A DNA stretch of 64,000 nt from Bradyrhizobium sp. Tv2a-2 (GTDB lineage Bacteria > Pseudomonadota > Alphaproteobacteria > Rhizobiales > Xanthobacteraceae): assembly GCF_000472425.1 (NCBI RefSeq), contig NZ_AXAI01000011.1:124001-188000 (forward strand), given 5' to 3'. The notes below the pieces were generated by a model that saw nothing but the letters and a program-made list of their open reading frames with translations, made no database searches and was not told the origin of the DNA. The position numbers were made by a program, and so were the translations under genes. This document shows, piece by piece, positions 8,487 through 16,791 of this stretch (position 1 is the stretch's first letter; each line of letters opens with the position of its first letter).

Positions 8487-9254
8487 TCAGTAGGCGCCGT
8501 ATACGTAGTAAGCTTCGTATATATTCCAAAAATCCGTCGACATCGTCTCGTGACAATCAGGTGAGCTCCAATTGTCAGCTTCAAAGGTGTCGAGATCCTT
8601 TTTGCCAATGGTGAGAGTACAGGTCACCGAAACGGGATTGATGCCATAAATGTCCGCTCCCATGGTGATCCTGACTTCAGGATTCTTTTGCACGGCCATT
8701 TTGAAATCGTCCCATTTTAGCTCCGTGCGTGTTTTTTTGCATTTTTCATCGTTGTTGGCGCATACGACCGCCCGCGGCAGAAATAATACTTCGTGGGTGA
8801 CAGCGCTTCCCGCCATCAGTGCAAAAGGGCCGGCATCCCCTTTCTTTTCAGATTTGAATTTACCTCCTACCACCTGAGTATCGACGTAATCGTGTGCGGC
8901 ATATTGGTATTCGTTGCCATCGATTACAAATCGCAACCATTCGTGACGAACGGCTGCATTGTAGCCGGTCGGCGCGCTGTTGACGTAACTCAAGACTGCA
9001 CCAAACAGGACAAAGTTTTGGCCACGGAAGAACTGATTCCAAGTTGGCGTACTAGCGATGTCAACCTGTTCAGTCGCGAACAGCACGACACTGGGGCCGC
9101 GAAAATAGTCTCTGAGCTGCGCGAGTAATCCGATGGAAGAGAGAATAAACGCGACAAGCGCTAAAACGTCTGTAGTGCGTTTGACCTGAAGCGGCCCTAA
9201 CCTCCAGGTCGGCTCAGATTGCGATGGTCCTTCAGGCACAGCAGGCAAGTTCAC
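8487..9254 (-). CDS. Hypothetical protein with one N-terminal transmembrane helix
   Basis: 255 residues, family not recognised. A hydrophobic segment at about residues 30-46 (VLALVAFILSSIGLLAQL) would anchor it in the inner membrane with the remaining 200 residues probably outside. The soluble part has several Trp, Tyr and Cys residues (CANNDEKCKK, near 165; a Cys near 211 and another near 234). The start codon appears to be GTG, three bases after the stop of the small gene before it, so the two are probably cotranscribed. It belongs to the lower-GC patch at 7.2-10.5 kb. Confidence 0.6.
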   Translation of the reverse strand: MNLPAVPEGPSQSEPTWRLGPLQVKRTTDVLALVAFILSSIGLLAQLRDYFRGPSVVLFATEQVDIASTPTWNQFFRGQNFVLFGAVLSYVNSAPTGYNAAVRHEWLRFVIDGNEYQYAAHDYVDTQVVGGKFKSEKKGDAGPFALMAGSAVTHEVLFLPRAVVCANNDEKCKKTRTELKWDDFKMAVQKNPEVRITMGADIYGINPVSVTCTLTIGKKDLDTFEADNWSSPDCHETMSTDFWNIYEAYYVYGAY

Positions 9255-9257
9255 TTA

Positions 9258-9536
9258 CTAAGGAGGTGGCCCAACCGGCGGACTTCGCGGTTCGTCCATC
9301 GCAACATGCTGTTTAACGACTGTTCCAGAAATTGCGTGTCCAGAAAAGTCACCAGGCACAAGTTCGCTCCCCAAGAGCGATTGCAATATCGCTAGCCTAT
9401 GCGGTGCCGTTTCGTGCACTGGCTCAGTGGGAGTCGACGTGTTCTCGGATGCTCGGACCGAGGAACCAAAAAAACCCAACCCGGCTGGAATAAGCAGGAC
9501 ACGCATAAGAGCTCTTTTGATGCGTCTCGCGGCCAT
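9258..9536 (-). CDS. Small hypothetical exported protein
   Basis: 92 residues with a basic start (MAARRIKRALMR), a hydrophobic segment and a likely cleavage site near residue 30, so probably exported. The mature part is polar and ends in a Pro-rich tail. GGAGGT six bases upstream decides ATG 9536 as the start. It ends three bases before the next gene on the same strand. Function unknown. Confidence 0.55.
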   Translation of the reverse strand: MAARRIKRALMRVLLIPAGLGFFGSSVRASENTSTPTEPVHETAPHRLAILQSLLGSELVPGDFSGHAISGTVVKQHVAMDEPRSPPVGPPP

Positions 9537-9784
9537 GTTGACCTCCAAGAGTTCGGTAAAACAAATGCAATGATGAAATACGTAACGACGCCAACTTGGC
9601 GTCGGCAGACAGCCTGTGGTTGCGGAGGATTGTCCTCAATAAAGAACCTGTCAAGCCGGAAAATCGCAGCTGCTTGACGTTGTACCGAGCGTTGAATTTT
9701 TCGGAGGCTATGGTCTGCCAGTTTTGCGTGCAACTTGGAGTGCTGCTTGCTATCGTGGTGTCTACGCCAACGTGGAAGAAGATA

Positions 9785-10522
9785 ATGCGGCTAATTTGCT
9801 ATCCTACAAAGGACGAGCAACCCAACATCGTGCCTGCTCCGAGAGAGCGAGATTGGATGGAGCGGACGCGTGATCGGTTTGCTTATCGATGTTTGCCGCT
9901 CAATGTCGCCAACGAGTATGGCTGGCTGCTGCTTAACACCCACCCGTTCGTAGCGGAGTGGAGCGGCGGCGATGAGATTGGCGCGGTATCCATCAGAAGT
10001 TTGGAGCCGCGAGCCCGGACGATTGCTGTCAGTCATTTTGGGCAAGGAGTTTTGACCTTTTCTGTGGATGCTTTATTCCAGACTGAGCCTGGTTATGACC
10101 TCGTCGCCACCGGGCCGTTGAACTCGCCCAAGGACGCGATACAGCCGCTGACCGGCGTTGTAGAATGCGATTGGTGCCCGTTTACGTTCACAATGAACTG
10201 GATTTTTACGCGAAAACGCGCGCCCATAACATTTGAACGCGACGAGCCCTTCTGCATGATCTTTCCGGTCCAAAGGGGATTTTTGGAAACAGTTGAGCCA
10301 GAGTTTCGCTCTTTGGAGAGAGACCCTGAACTCGCTAGGAACTACAAGGTTTATGCACAGAGCCGCCTTGAGTTTAATCGAACTCTGAATGTGCCGGGTT
10401 CGGATGCCCAAATAAAAAAATGGCAGAAATTTTATTTTCGCGGTTTGGCGCCGGGTAAAGCGGCTCCTCCTGACCATCGCGTGCGGGTCAGATTGAAAGA
10501 GTTCCTGACAAAGGCGGACTAG
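9785..10522 (+). CDS. DUF6065 family protein
   Basis: 245 residues. The opening MRLICYPTKDEQPNIVPAPR and later FGQGVLTFSVDALFQTEPGY, VATGPLNSPKDAI and WCPFTFTMNWIFTR match my memory of the DUF6065 family, soluble proteins of unknown function often seen near 2OG-dependent oxygenases and other accessory enzymes. The longer frame starting at 9596 is rejected because the family begins at this Met. The TAG stop at 10520-10522 abuts a dispersed palindromic element. It is part of the same accessory patch as the oxygenase at 7507. Confidence 0.7.
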   Translation: MRLICYPTKDEQPNIVPAPRERDWMERTRDRFAYRCLPLNVANEYGWLLLNTHPFVAEWSGGDEIGAVSIRSLEPRARTIAVSHFGQGVLTFSVDALFQTEPGYDLVATGPLNSPKDAIQPLTGVVECDWCPFTFTMNWIFTRKRAPITFERDEPFCMIFPVQRGFLETVEPEFRSLERDPELARNYKVYAQSRLEFNRTLNVPGSDAQIKKWQKFYFRGLAPGKAAPPDHRVRVRLKEFLTKAD

Positions 10523-10623
10523 ATCATGATCCGGAAAAGTGTGTAGCGGCTTTCCGGAAAGATCATGCTCAATCAAAGACCTAAAGCGCGATCACGATTC
10601 AACCAAATCTCATCACGCTTTAG
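10522..10623 (+). repeat. Dispersed bipartite palindromic element, copy A (complete)
   Basis: Two inverted repeats in tandem. The first pairs GATCATGATCCGG with CCGGAAAGATCATGC; the second pairs TAAAGCGCGAT with ATCACGCTTTA around a conserved ACGATTCAACCAAATCTC core. The same element recurs at 12471, 20784, 24433, 26178 (decayed) and 49949. I recognise it as a common intergenic repeat of Bradyrhizobium and relatives. Confidence 0.85.
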
Positions 10624-10821
10624 GACTCTCCAAGCATCCTGTCACCTGAAAGTATGCGCGGAGCTCGGCAGGTCCTATCCAGTGGCCGCGTTCGACGCGC
10701 CGCCCGCACGTGTGGGCGCCGCTTCTCGTGCCACCGCCTACCTCCAGGGCAAGCGCGGGTGGGGCGTACTGGGGCTTTGGAGATGCGGCCGCTGCGGCGC
10801 ACCGACGAACCGGAAGGCGCG

Positions 10822-11472
10822 TCAATCGGCTGGAGCGGGCGATGCATAGAGCCGCAGTAACGCCGCCGTTGCCGCCTCGGCCCGCCGTGTGATCTCGCGC
10901 GGGCTCGGACGGTCACTGACGCCGAGCAGCAGGTGCGTCATCAGGGTTCCCCACAACAGCCCCGCAAAATGCTCGGCCATCTCGATAGGCTCGCCGTCGA
11001 GCAGGGCCGTTGCACGGGCGTGGGTCATGAGCTCGCGCAAGGCGGTGCGGCTTGCCGCGATGCCGATATCGCTGAGCGCCCTGGCGACGTCAGGCGCGCG
11101 GACCGCTTCAGTGATTGCAAGCCGGAACACGGCGATGACGGTGGGATCGCTGATCTCCCGCAGGAGATTGCTTCCGAATGCAGTCAGCGCCAGCGCCAGC
11201 ATCTCGCGGTCGCGCGGCTCCGGCACATCGCCCGGCAAGTGAAATCGTTTTGCCCGCTCGGCGATGCAGGCGGCCAGGATCTGCTGCTTGCTGCCGAAAT
11301 GCGTATAGAGCTCGCGCTTGGATGCTTTGGCGCGCGTTGCGATCTCGAGCGTGGAGGTCTCGGCGAAGCCCTGCTCCATGAACGCGGAAAATGCCGCCTC
11401 CAGGATGCGCTGGCGCACCGGAACATCGCCGGCCTCATCGGCGCGCGACTTCACAACTTGTTTAACCGCCAT
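10822..11472 (-). CDS. TetR-family transcriptional regulator
   Basis: 216 residues. The N-terminal helix-turn-helix (about 20-66) reads RQRILEAAFSAFMEQGFAET, then TLEIATRAKASKRELYTHFGSKQQILAAC, a clear TetR signature. The C-terminal part is the all-helical ligand-binding and dimer domain. AAGGTG precedes ATG 11472. It is divergent from an NmrA-type gene, and two matching GGTACC-based sites lie between the two starts, the nearer 16 bases from this start codon. Repression of both itself and the neighbour is the simplest reading. Confidence 0.88.
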   Translation of the reverse strand: MAVKQVVKSRADEAGDVPVRQRILEAAFSAFMEQGFAETSTLEIATRAKASKRELYTHFGSKQQILAACIAERAKRFHLPGDVPEPRDREMLALALTAFGSNLLREISDPTVIAVFRLAITEAVRAPDVARALSDIGIAASRTALRELMTHARATALLDGEPIEMAEHFAGLLWGTLMTHLLLGVSDRPSPREITRRAEAATAALLRLYASPAPAD

Positions 11473-11487
11473 CGGTCACCTTGACTT

Positions 11488-11537
11488 GGTACCAATAGGT
11501 ACCACACATTGCCTCCAGTTTGGTACCACACGGTATC
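11488..11537 (+). promoter_or_regulatory. Two tandem operator candidates between tetR and the NmrA-type gene
   Basis: GGTACCAATAGGTACC (11488-11503) and GGTACCACACGGTATC (11522-11537) share the pattern GGTACC-N4-GGTAYC, 34 bases apart (about three helical turns). A TTGACT at 11481 could serve as a -35 element reading toward the NmrA-type gene, with the first operator filling the spacer. They are strong candidates for binding sites of the adjacent TetR regulator. Confidence 0.65.
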
Positions 11538-11559
11538 ATCCAATCCCAGAGGTATAGCC

Positions 11560-12477
11560 ATGACGAAACCCATCCTCGTCACATCCGCCGCCGGCGGCAG
11601 GCAAGGCAAGACCGGCAGGCATCTGTCCGAGATGCTGCTGGCGCGCGGCGTTCCCGTGCGTGCCTTTGTTCATACGATCGACGAACGGTCGGAGCGCCTG
11701 CATGCCCTTGGCGCCGAAATCGTGCAGGGCGATTTTCTCGACATCCGTTCGGTCCAGCGCGCCGTACAGGGGACCTCGGCCATCTATTTCGCCTATCCCG
11801 TGCAGGACGGTCTTCTCGACGCGACCGCAGCGATGGCGCTGGCTGGCCGCGAGGCCGGCGTATCGCGGCTGGTCAATCTGGTGATGCTGCAATCCTCGCC
11901 CGATGCACCGACGCCGCGGATGCGGCAGAACTATCTGTCCGAGCAGGTCTTCGAATGGGCTGGCATCGGTGCGGCCCATATTCGGGCGACGATCTTCTAT
12001 GAAAATGTCGCCGCGCTGGTCCGTCAAAGCCTGCCGGCGCAAGGTGCGGTCCGGTTACCGTGGGGTGGAGAGAATACCGTGCTGCCACTGGTCGCCGGCG
12101 AAGATGTTGCCCGCGTTGCTGCAGGCCTTTTGGCCGGCGGCGAACTCAAGACCGGCACCGCCTATCCGCTGATCGGTGCGACACTGTCGCTGAAGGAGAT
12201 CGTCGCCACGTTTGCGCTCGTGCTCGGCCGCGATGTGCGGTACGAGGAGATCTCCGACGACGAATGGCGCCAGGTCGCACGGGCGCGCGACTACAATCCC
12301 CACGCAATCGAGCACCTGTCATCGCTGTGGCGGGCGATCCGGAGCGCTGCGATCGACCCGAAAGATCCTCGTTATGCGGTCTCCAGCACCCTCGAAACGA
12401 TCGGAGGCGCCGCACCGAAAACGTTCGAGGCCTTCGTACGCGAAAGGCGGGGCGAATTGGGTGCGCCTAAAGCATGA
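11560..12477 (+). CDS. NmrA-type NAD(P)-binding oxidoreductase
   Basis: 305 residues with an N-terminal Rossmann fold. ILVTSAAGGRQGKTGRHL is a nucleotide-binding loop of the atypical short-chain dehydrogenase (NmrA/HSCARG) type, followed by ALGAEIVQGDFLD and ATAAMALAGREAGVSRLVNL. Relatives are NADP sensors or quinone/azo reductases induced by small molecules under divergent TetR control, which fits the arrangement here. ATG 11560 follows AGAGGTATAGCC. The stop codon (12475-12477) lies inside a dispersed palindromic element, so the final residues Lys-Ala derive from the repeat. Confidence 0.8.
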   Translation: MTKPILVTSAAGGRQGKTGRHLSEMLLARGVPVRAFVHTIDERSERLHALGAEIVQGDFLDIRSVQRAVQGTSAIYFAYPVQDGLLDATAAMALAGREAGVSRLVNLVMLQSSPDAPTPRMRQNYLSEQVFEWAGIGAAHIRATIFYENVAALVRQSLPAQGAVRLPWGGENTVLPLVAGEDVARVAAGLLAGGELKTGTAYPLIGATLSLKEIVATFALVLGRDVRYEEISDDEWRQVARARDYNPHAIEHLSSLWRAIRSAAIDPKDPRYAVSSTLETIGGAAPKTFEAFVRERRGELGAPKA

Positions 12478-12571
12478 TCCGGAAAAGTGTGTAGCGGTTT
12501 TCCGAAAAGATCATGCTCAATCGAAGACCTAAAGCGCTATGACGATTCAACCAAATCTCATCGCGCTTTAG
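12471..12571 (+). repeat. Dispersed bipartite palindromic element, copy B (complete)
   Basis: Same element and orientation as the copy at 10522, with both inverted repeats (GCATGATCCGG to AAAGATCATGC; TAAAGCGCTATGA to CTCATCGCGCTTTA). It begins within the coding region of the NmrA-type gene and supplies its stop codon. Confidence 0.85.
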
Positions 12572-12610
12572 CGCTTTATAGGCGCGAAGACGCGCCACCC
12601 AATGCGGCGG

Positions 12611-14575
12611 TCATCGCTGCTGCGGCGTCGGCGCGATCGGCGAGGCTGGCTCCGACATAACGTCCGGCACCGCGGCGTCCAACTGCAGCACGGCGGCGGC
12701 CGCCGGCAGCACGGCGTCGGCCATCGCAGCATGGCCCTCGGCGGAGGGATGGACGGCGCCGCCATAGACTGCCGACAGCACGCCCCAGGTGGCGTCATGG
12801 ATGTCGGAGGGCTGCATTGAGGATGGCAATCCTTGCGGATAGGTCATGGCCGCGAAATAGCTGTCATTGGCGTCGCGGATCCAGCGCGCGCGCGGCAGAT
12901 AGGGCCGGTATTCGGCCGCGCTGCGGCCGCACAGCATCGGCTGGCTCGCGGAGTTGACGATGTCTGGGTCGAAGCTCTTGCCCTCAGGCGAGAAGCACTG
13001 GCGGTCGAACTCCGGATCGTTGGCGCCGCGGGCGCAAAAGCCGTGATCGGCGAAAGCCGGCTGGTGCGCGTCGACGAAGCTCATGCGGTCCGAGGCCGGG
13101 TCGCGGCAGAGAATGCCGGACTGGCAGGTCGCGAGCGCCTTCAACTGCGGCAGGAATTCGCGATCGACATAGGCCGTGACATTGGCGAGGCGCTGCGGAT
13201 CGGCGCTGAAGGAGGGATGGATGTCGAAGCCTGCGCGTCCTCCGGGGCAGGGCGCGCCGCCCTGGTAGAGCGCCGGATTGGCGTAGGCCGTGTAGACGAC
13301 ATGTGACAGATCACCGCCAAGCAGCGGCTTCAACGCGTCGCGCAGCTTGCGAAAGCCCTGCGGCAGGTCGCGCGTCAAGGCATCGCGCGATTCGTCGACG
13401 GTCGCCATCACACCGGAACGGCGGAATAGCGTGCGCTCGGTCACGGTGTCGACGATGACGTCGGCGACGAGGCCGGAGAAATAGATGTCGTTGGCGCCGA
13501 TCGAAAGCAGCACAAGGTCGAGCTTGCGGTCGGGCTGGCGGCGCCTGGCCGCGGCGAGCGCGTCTTTCAATTCCGAAAGCTGGCCGTTGACGCCGACCTG
13601 GCAGGTCGTGGCCGATTTGTTTGGCGGACATTCTCGGGCGCGCTGGCTGCCGAACAGGCCGTCGGCGATGGTCGCGCCCGTACAGGCGAGCGGCAGATAG
13701 GTCACCGCGATATGAGGATAATCGACGGCGAGCGCGAGCGCCGTGCGGGTCTGGTAGCTGTAGAGCGAGCGATGGCAGGCCGCGTTGAGCCAGACTGCGG
13801 CGTAGCGCTGCCAGTTCTGCAGGCTGTCTGGCGCCTCGCAGGCGCGCCCGCCTTTGTAGCCGGCGCGGCTTGGCCGGTAATATTGCGCGGCCGCCGTGCC
13901 GAGATAATAGCGGAAGCAGAAGCCCTCATCGCTGAGCGCGATCGGGCGGTCCGGGTTGCCCTCGCCGGAGGCAATGCTGTCGCCGAGGCCTGCGATGAGA
14001 ATGTCGCGCACCTGGATTTCTGTCGAAATCCGCTGCGGCGTGTCCGGGCCGCTGGTGACATCCACCGTCGCGACCGTCTGCTTGCCATAGCGGACGCGCA
14101 GGTTCACGGGCTCCGCGCAGTCGAAGGTCGATTGCTGCGGGCCGTCGCCATCGTCGAACGACCACGCGCAGGTGGCACCGACCGGGACAGCGCCGGTGAG
14201 CCGCACCGTGATCGCGTGGTCGATCGGCGTGAGGTAGCTTTCCTTGACATTGTCGCGGTTGCAGGGCTCGCTGACGCGTCCCTGATTGTCGATGCAGAGC
14301 CGATTGACCATGTTGCGCGCCCAGCCGCGGCCGTCGCTCTGTACCTCGAGTACGTCCTCGGCGGACAGGATGCTGCGGTTGCGCATCGCCTCGACATGCA
14401 GCTGGAAGTCGCGCTCCTCGCGGAACAGGCGGAAGCGGTTGCGCACCTCCCAGGAGATCTGCATCGGCGCATCGGCGGCAATGCCTTGCGCCGCCGCGCG
14501 CCTGGCTTGCGGAATGACAAGAGCACCTGCGATCAGCGCTCCCAGGAGGACGGCGCGGAGAGAAAAAGGAACCAT
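12611..14575 (-). CDS. Large SGNH/GDSL-family hydrolase, exported
   Basis: 654 residues. A signal peptide covers about residues 1-29 (ending RRAAAQ). Block I of SGNH hydrolases is GLGDSIASGEGNPD with nucleophile Ser200, block III is LSIGANDIYFSGL, and the C-terminal Asp/His block appears as AVHPSAEGHAAMADAV. Known members are periplasmic or secreted esterases and lipases. The first 170 mature residues form a separate beta-rich region including an Ig/PKD-like stretch (TCAWSFDDGDGP), perhaps for substrate or wall binding. It is longer than most SGNH enzymes. The substrate is unknown. It lies 116 bases after the membrane-protein gene on the same strand. Confidence 0.75.
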   Translation of the reverse strand: MVPFSLRAVLLGALIAGALVIPQARRAAAQGIAADAPMQISWEVRNRFRLFREERDFQLHVEAMRNRSILSAEDVLEVQSDGRGWARNMVNRLCIDNQGRVSEPCNRDNVKESYLTPIDHAITVRLTGAVPVGATCAWSFDDGDGPQQSTFDCAEPVNLRVRYGKQTVATVDVTSGPDTPQRISTEIQVRDILIAGLGDSIASGEGNPDRPIALSDEGFCFRYYLGTAAAQYYRPSRAGYKGGRACEAPDSLQNWQRYAAVWLNAACHRSLYSYQTRTALALAVDYPHIAVTYLPLACTGATIADGLFGSQRARECPPNKSATTCQVGVNGQLSELKDALAAARRRQPDRKLDLVLLSIGANDIYFSGLVADVIVDTVTERTLFRRSGVMATVDESRDALTRDLPQGFRKLRDALKPLLGGDLSHVVYTAYANPALYQGGAPCPGGRAGFDIHPSFSADPQRLANVTAYVDREFLPQLKALATCQSGILCRDPASDRMSFVDAHQPAFADHGFCARGANDPEFDRQCFSPEGKSFDPDIVNSASQPMLCGRSAAEYRPYLPRARWIRDANDSYFAAMTYPQGLPSSMQPSDIHDATWGVLSAVYGGAVHPSAEGHAAMADAVLPAAAAVLQLDAAVPDVMSEPASPIAPTPQQR

Positions 14576-14691
14576 GACGCGTTTGACGGCAGAGTTGGGG
14601 CAGAAATAAGAGAGCCGGCCCGAGAAGCTCTACATGACCGACAGCCCCGGATGAAGCTGCGGATTCTCCCAGCGCGCGGCTAGTCCCGCGA

Positions 14692-15792
14692 TCACCCCCG
14701 GAACTTCATTCGAGTCACCCGCTGCGGAACGGGCGTGATCGTTGCGGCCGGCGGCGGCGGAACCGGCGTCGCAACCCGCGTCGAAGAGCCGCCGTTCAGC
14801 TTGCGCCGCTCTTGCCAGGGCTGCACCACGTTCATCCAGAGCTCGCGCGCTCCCATGATCGAAATCGCGGTGCCGAAGGGAATCACGAAATAGAGAACGC
14901 GGAATACCAGGAGCGTTGCCAGGAGCTGCTCCCGCCCGAACTGCGGCAGCGCCACCAGCATGGCGGCGTCGAACACGCCGATCGAGCCGGGCGCGTGGCT
15001 GGCGAAGCCGAGCAGTGTCGCCAGGATGAAGACCACCGCCAGCGACATGAAGTCGATATGGGGCTGCGCCGGCATCAGCAAATACATCGCGGTGGCGCAG
15101 AAGGAGAGGTCGACCACGCCGATCAGGATCTGCAGCAGCGTGAAGCGGGCCGAGGGCAGCACCACCTTCCAGCCGTTCTGCCCGAGCTCGCGCCGGTTCG
15201 CGCCGAGCGACAGCCATGCCAGATAGGCCAAGATGCCGGCGACGCCGCCGACGCCGATCAGGCGGTTGATCGCCTCCGGCAGCTGGTCCATGGCGGAGGC
15301 GGCGCCCGGGTGCAGGATCATGCCGATCCCGAGCACGAAGATATTCCCCAGCCAGAAGGTCAGGCCGGACAGGAAGCAGATCTTGGCGACGTCGATGGCA
15401 TTGAGGCCATAATCCGAATAGATCCGGAAACGAATGGCACCACCGGTAAAGACCGTGGCGCCGATATTGTGGCCGATGGAATAGCTGGTGAAGGAGGACA
15501 GCGCTGCGATGCGATAGGGCACATGTTTCTTGGCAATCGTTCGCAGCGCAAAAAAGTCGTAGAAGGTCAGTGTGCAGAACGCGCCGACGACGCAGAGCGC
15601 GGCGAGCGCGATATGTCCGGTCGGGATCTCGGTCAGCGCGGTGAGGATCACCGCCGCGTCCACGCCCTTCAGCGTCCGGATCAGGGTCGTGACCGCAAAG
15701 GCAATGATAAAGAGGCTTGCCGCGATCCCGAGCCGTTTCCAGCCAATCCATTTCTTGAAGCCGTGCGAGAGCCCGGTCAGCAGTCCTTGCAT
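14692..15792 (-). CDS. Integral membrane protein, lysylphosphatidylglycerol synthase TM-domain family (UPF0104)
   Basis: 366 residues with about eight hydrophobic helices. The central stretch TSYSIGHNIGATVFTGGAIRFRIY and the later LGFASHAPGSIGVFDAAML fit the flippase-type membrane domain of MprF/UPF0104 proteins. There is no aminoacyl-transferase domain, so it cannot make lysyl-PG; free-standing versions are thought to move lipids or are uncharacterised. The C-terminal 40 residues are Pro/Thr-rich and cytoplasmic or periplasmic. GGGAGGATGA gives a strong ribosome-binding site for ATG 15792. Confidence 0.78.
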   Translation of the reverse strand: MQGLLTGLSHGFKKWIGWKRLGIAASLFIIAFAVTTLIRTLKGVDAAVILTALTEIPTGHIALAALCVVGAFCTLTFYDFFALRTIAKKHVPYRIAALSSFTSYSIGHNIGATVFTGGAIRFRIYSDYGLNAIDVAKICFLSGLTFWLGNIFVLGIGMILHPGAASAMDQLPEAINRLIGVGGVAGILAYLAWLSLGANRRELGQNGWKVVLPSARFTLLQILIGVVDLSFCATAMYLLMPAQPHIDFMSLAVVFILATLLGFASHAPGSIGVFDAAMLVALPQFGREQLLATLLVFRVLYFVIPFGTAISIMGARELWMNVVQPWQERRKLNGGSSTRVATPVPPPPAATITPVPQRVTRMKFRG

Positions 15793-16198
15793 TCATCCTC
15801 CCGGCAGGGCGGCACAGATTGGAAGCTTAAAGTCCAAAGCCCGTCCAAACCACCACTTGAAACCATCGTTGATCGAAGGGGATCAGTTCCCATAAGGCAA
15901 AAAGCGTCCGTTGTGCAGTCCTTGACAACGGCCCGCTGGCCCCCGAGGCCACTGGCACCAAGACTGGTAAATATGTCGGAAGGGCGGACTTTCGAGGCCC
16001 GCGTCGAGGCGTCACAGACCCCTATGCGCTGCTTGAATAGCAGGGTCCAGCGTTTCGTCATCCTTTCGCGGGGCCGGTTGCTTTTTCACGGTCCCAGGAA
16101 CGACCGCAGCGGCCACCGGTTAGCCCGGCGTTGATGCCAGGGACATCGCGCGCACGGGGGAACACGGGTGTCCTCCAGACAGAAAAAGGATCCATGCA
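15793..16198. other. Intergenic region between the UPF0104 gene and yciF
   Basis: This 406-base divergent gap must carry promoters for both neighbours. I looked for a GGAAC/GTT type general-stress (EcfG) promoter before the YciF gene and did not find a well-spaced one. Reading frames here look like composition artefacts. Confidence 0.4.
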
Positions 16199-16705
16199 AT
16201 GGGACTGTTCACCAAAGACATCAAGACCATGAACGACCTGTTCGTGCATCAATTGCAGGACATCTATTATGCCGAGCAGCAGCTCGTAAAGGCGCTGCCG
16301 AAGATGGCGGAAAAGGCCACGGAACCCCAACTGAAACAGGGCTTTCTCACCCATCTGGACGAAACCAGAACCCACGTGAAGCGGCTCGAGCAGGTGTTCC
16401 AGATGCATGGCGTCGCGGTGAAGGCGATCGACTGCCCGGCGATCGATGGCATTATCGAGGAAGCCAATGAAACGGTCGGCGAGGTCGCCGACAAGGCGGT
16501 TCTGGATGCCGCCCTGATCAACGCGGCGCAGGCCGCCGAGCATTATGAGATCGCGCGTTATGGCAGTCTGGTCGCCTGGGCCAGGCAGCTCGGACGCACC
16601 GATTGCGCGAGCGTGCTGCAGAAGACCCTCGATGAGGAGAAGGCGACCGACAAGAAGCTGACCGCGCTTGCCGAGAGCCGCGTCAATCTTCGCGCCGCAA
16701 GCTAA
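16199..16705 (+). CDS. YciE/YciF ferroxidase-like protein (DUF892)
   Basis: 168 residues forming a ferritin-like four-helix bundle. Family features are FTKDIKTMNDLFVHQLQDIYYAEQQ at the N-terminus and ALINAAQAAEHYEIARYGSLVAWARQLG in the third helix, with the Glu and His residues that ligand a di-iron centre in relatives. These are cytoplasmic proteins induced in general, osmotic or stationary-phase stress. AAAAAGGATC upstream of ATG 16199 is the ribosome-binding site. A strong hairpin terminator follows the gene. Confidence 0.88.
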   Translation: MGLFTKDIKTMNDLFVHQLQDIYYAEQQLVKALPKMAEKATEPQLKQGFLTHLDETRTHVKRLEQVFQMHGVAVKAIDCPAIDGIIEEANETVGEVADKAVLDAALINAAQAAEHYEIARYGSLVAWARQLGRTDCASVLQKTLDEEKATDKKLTALAESRVNLRAAS

Positions 16706-16730
16706 CACCCGGAAAACCACGGGTTGAGAC

Positions 16731-16763
16731 AAAACGTCGCGCATCATGCTTGCGCGACGTTTT
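16731..16763. terminator. Bidirectional rho-independent terminator between yciF and the MFS gene
   Basis: AAAACGTCGCGCA (16731-16743) pairs perfectly with TGCGCGACGTTTT (16751-16763) around a 7-base loop. The A/T ends give a U-rich tail on both strands, so it can serve yciF and the convergent MFS gene (stop at 16792). Confidence 0.9.
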
Positions 16764-16791
16764 CGTTTCAGCAACGCGCATGACGGGCCCG

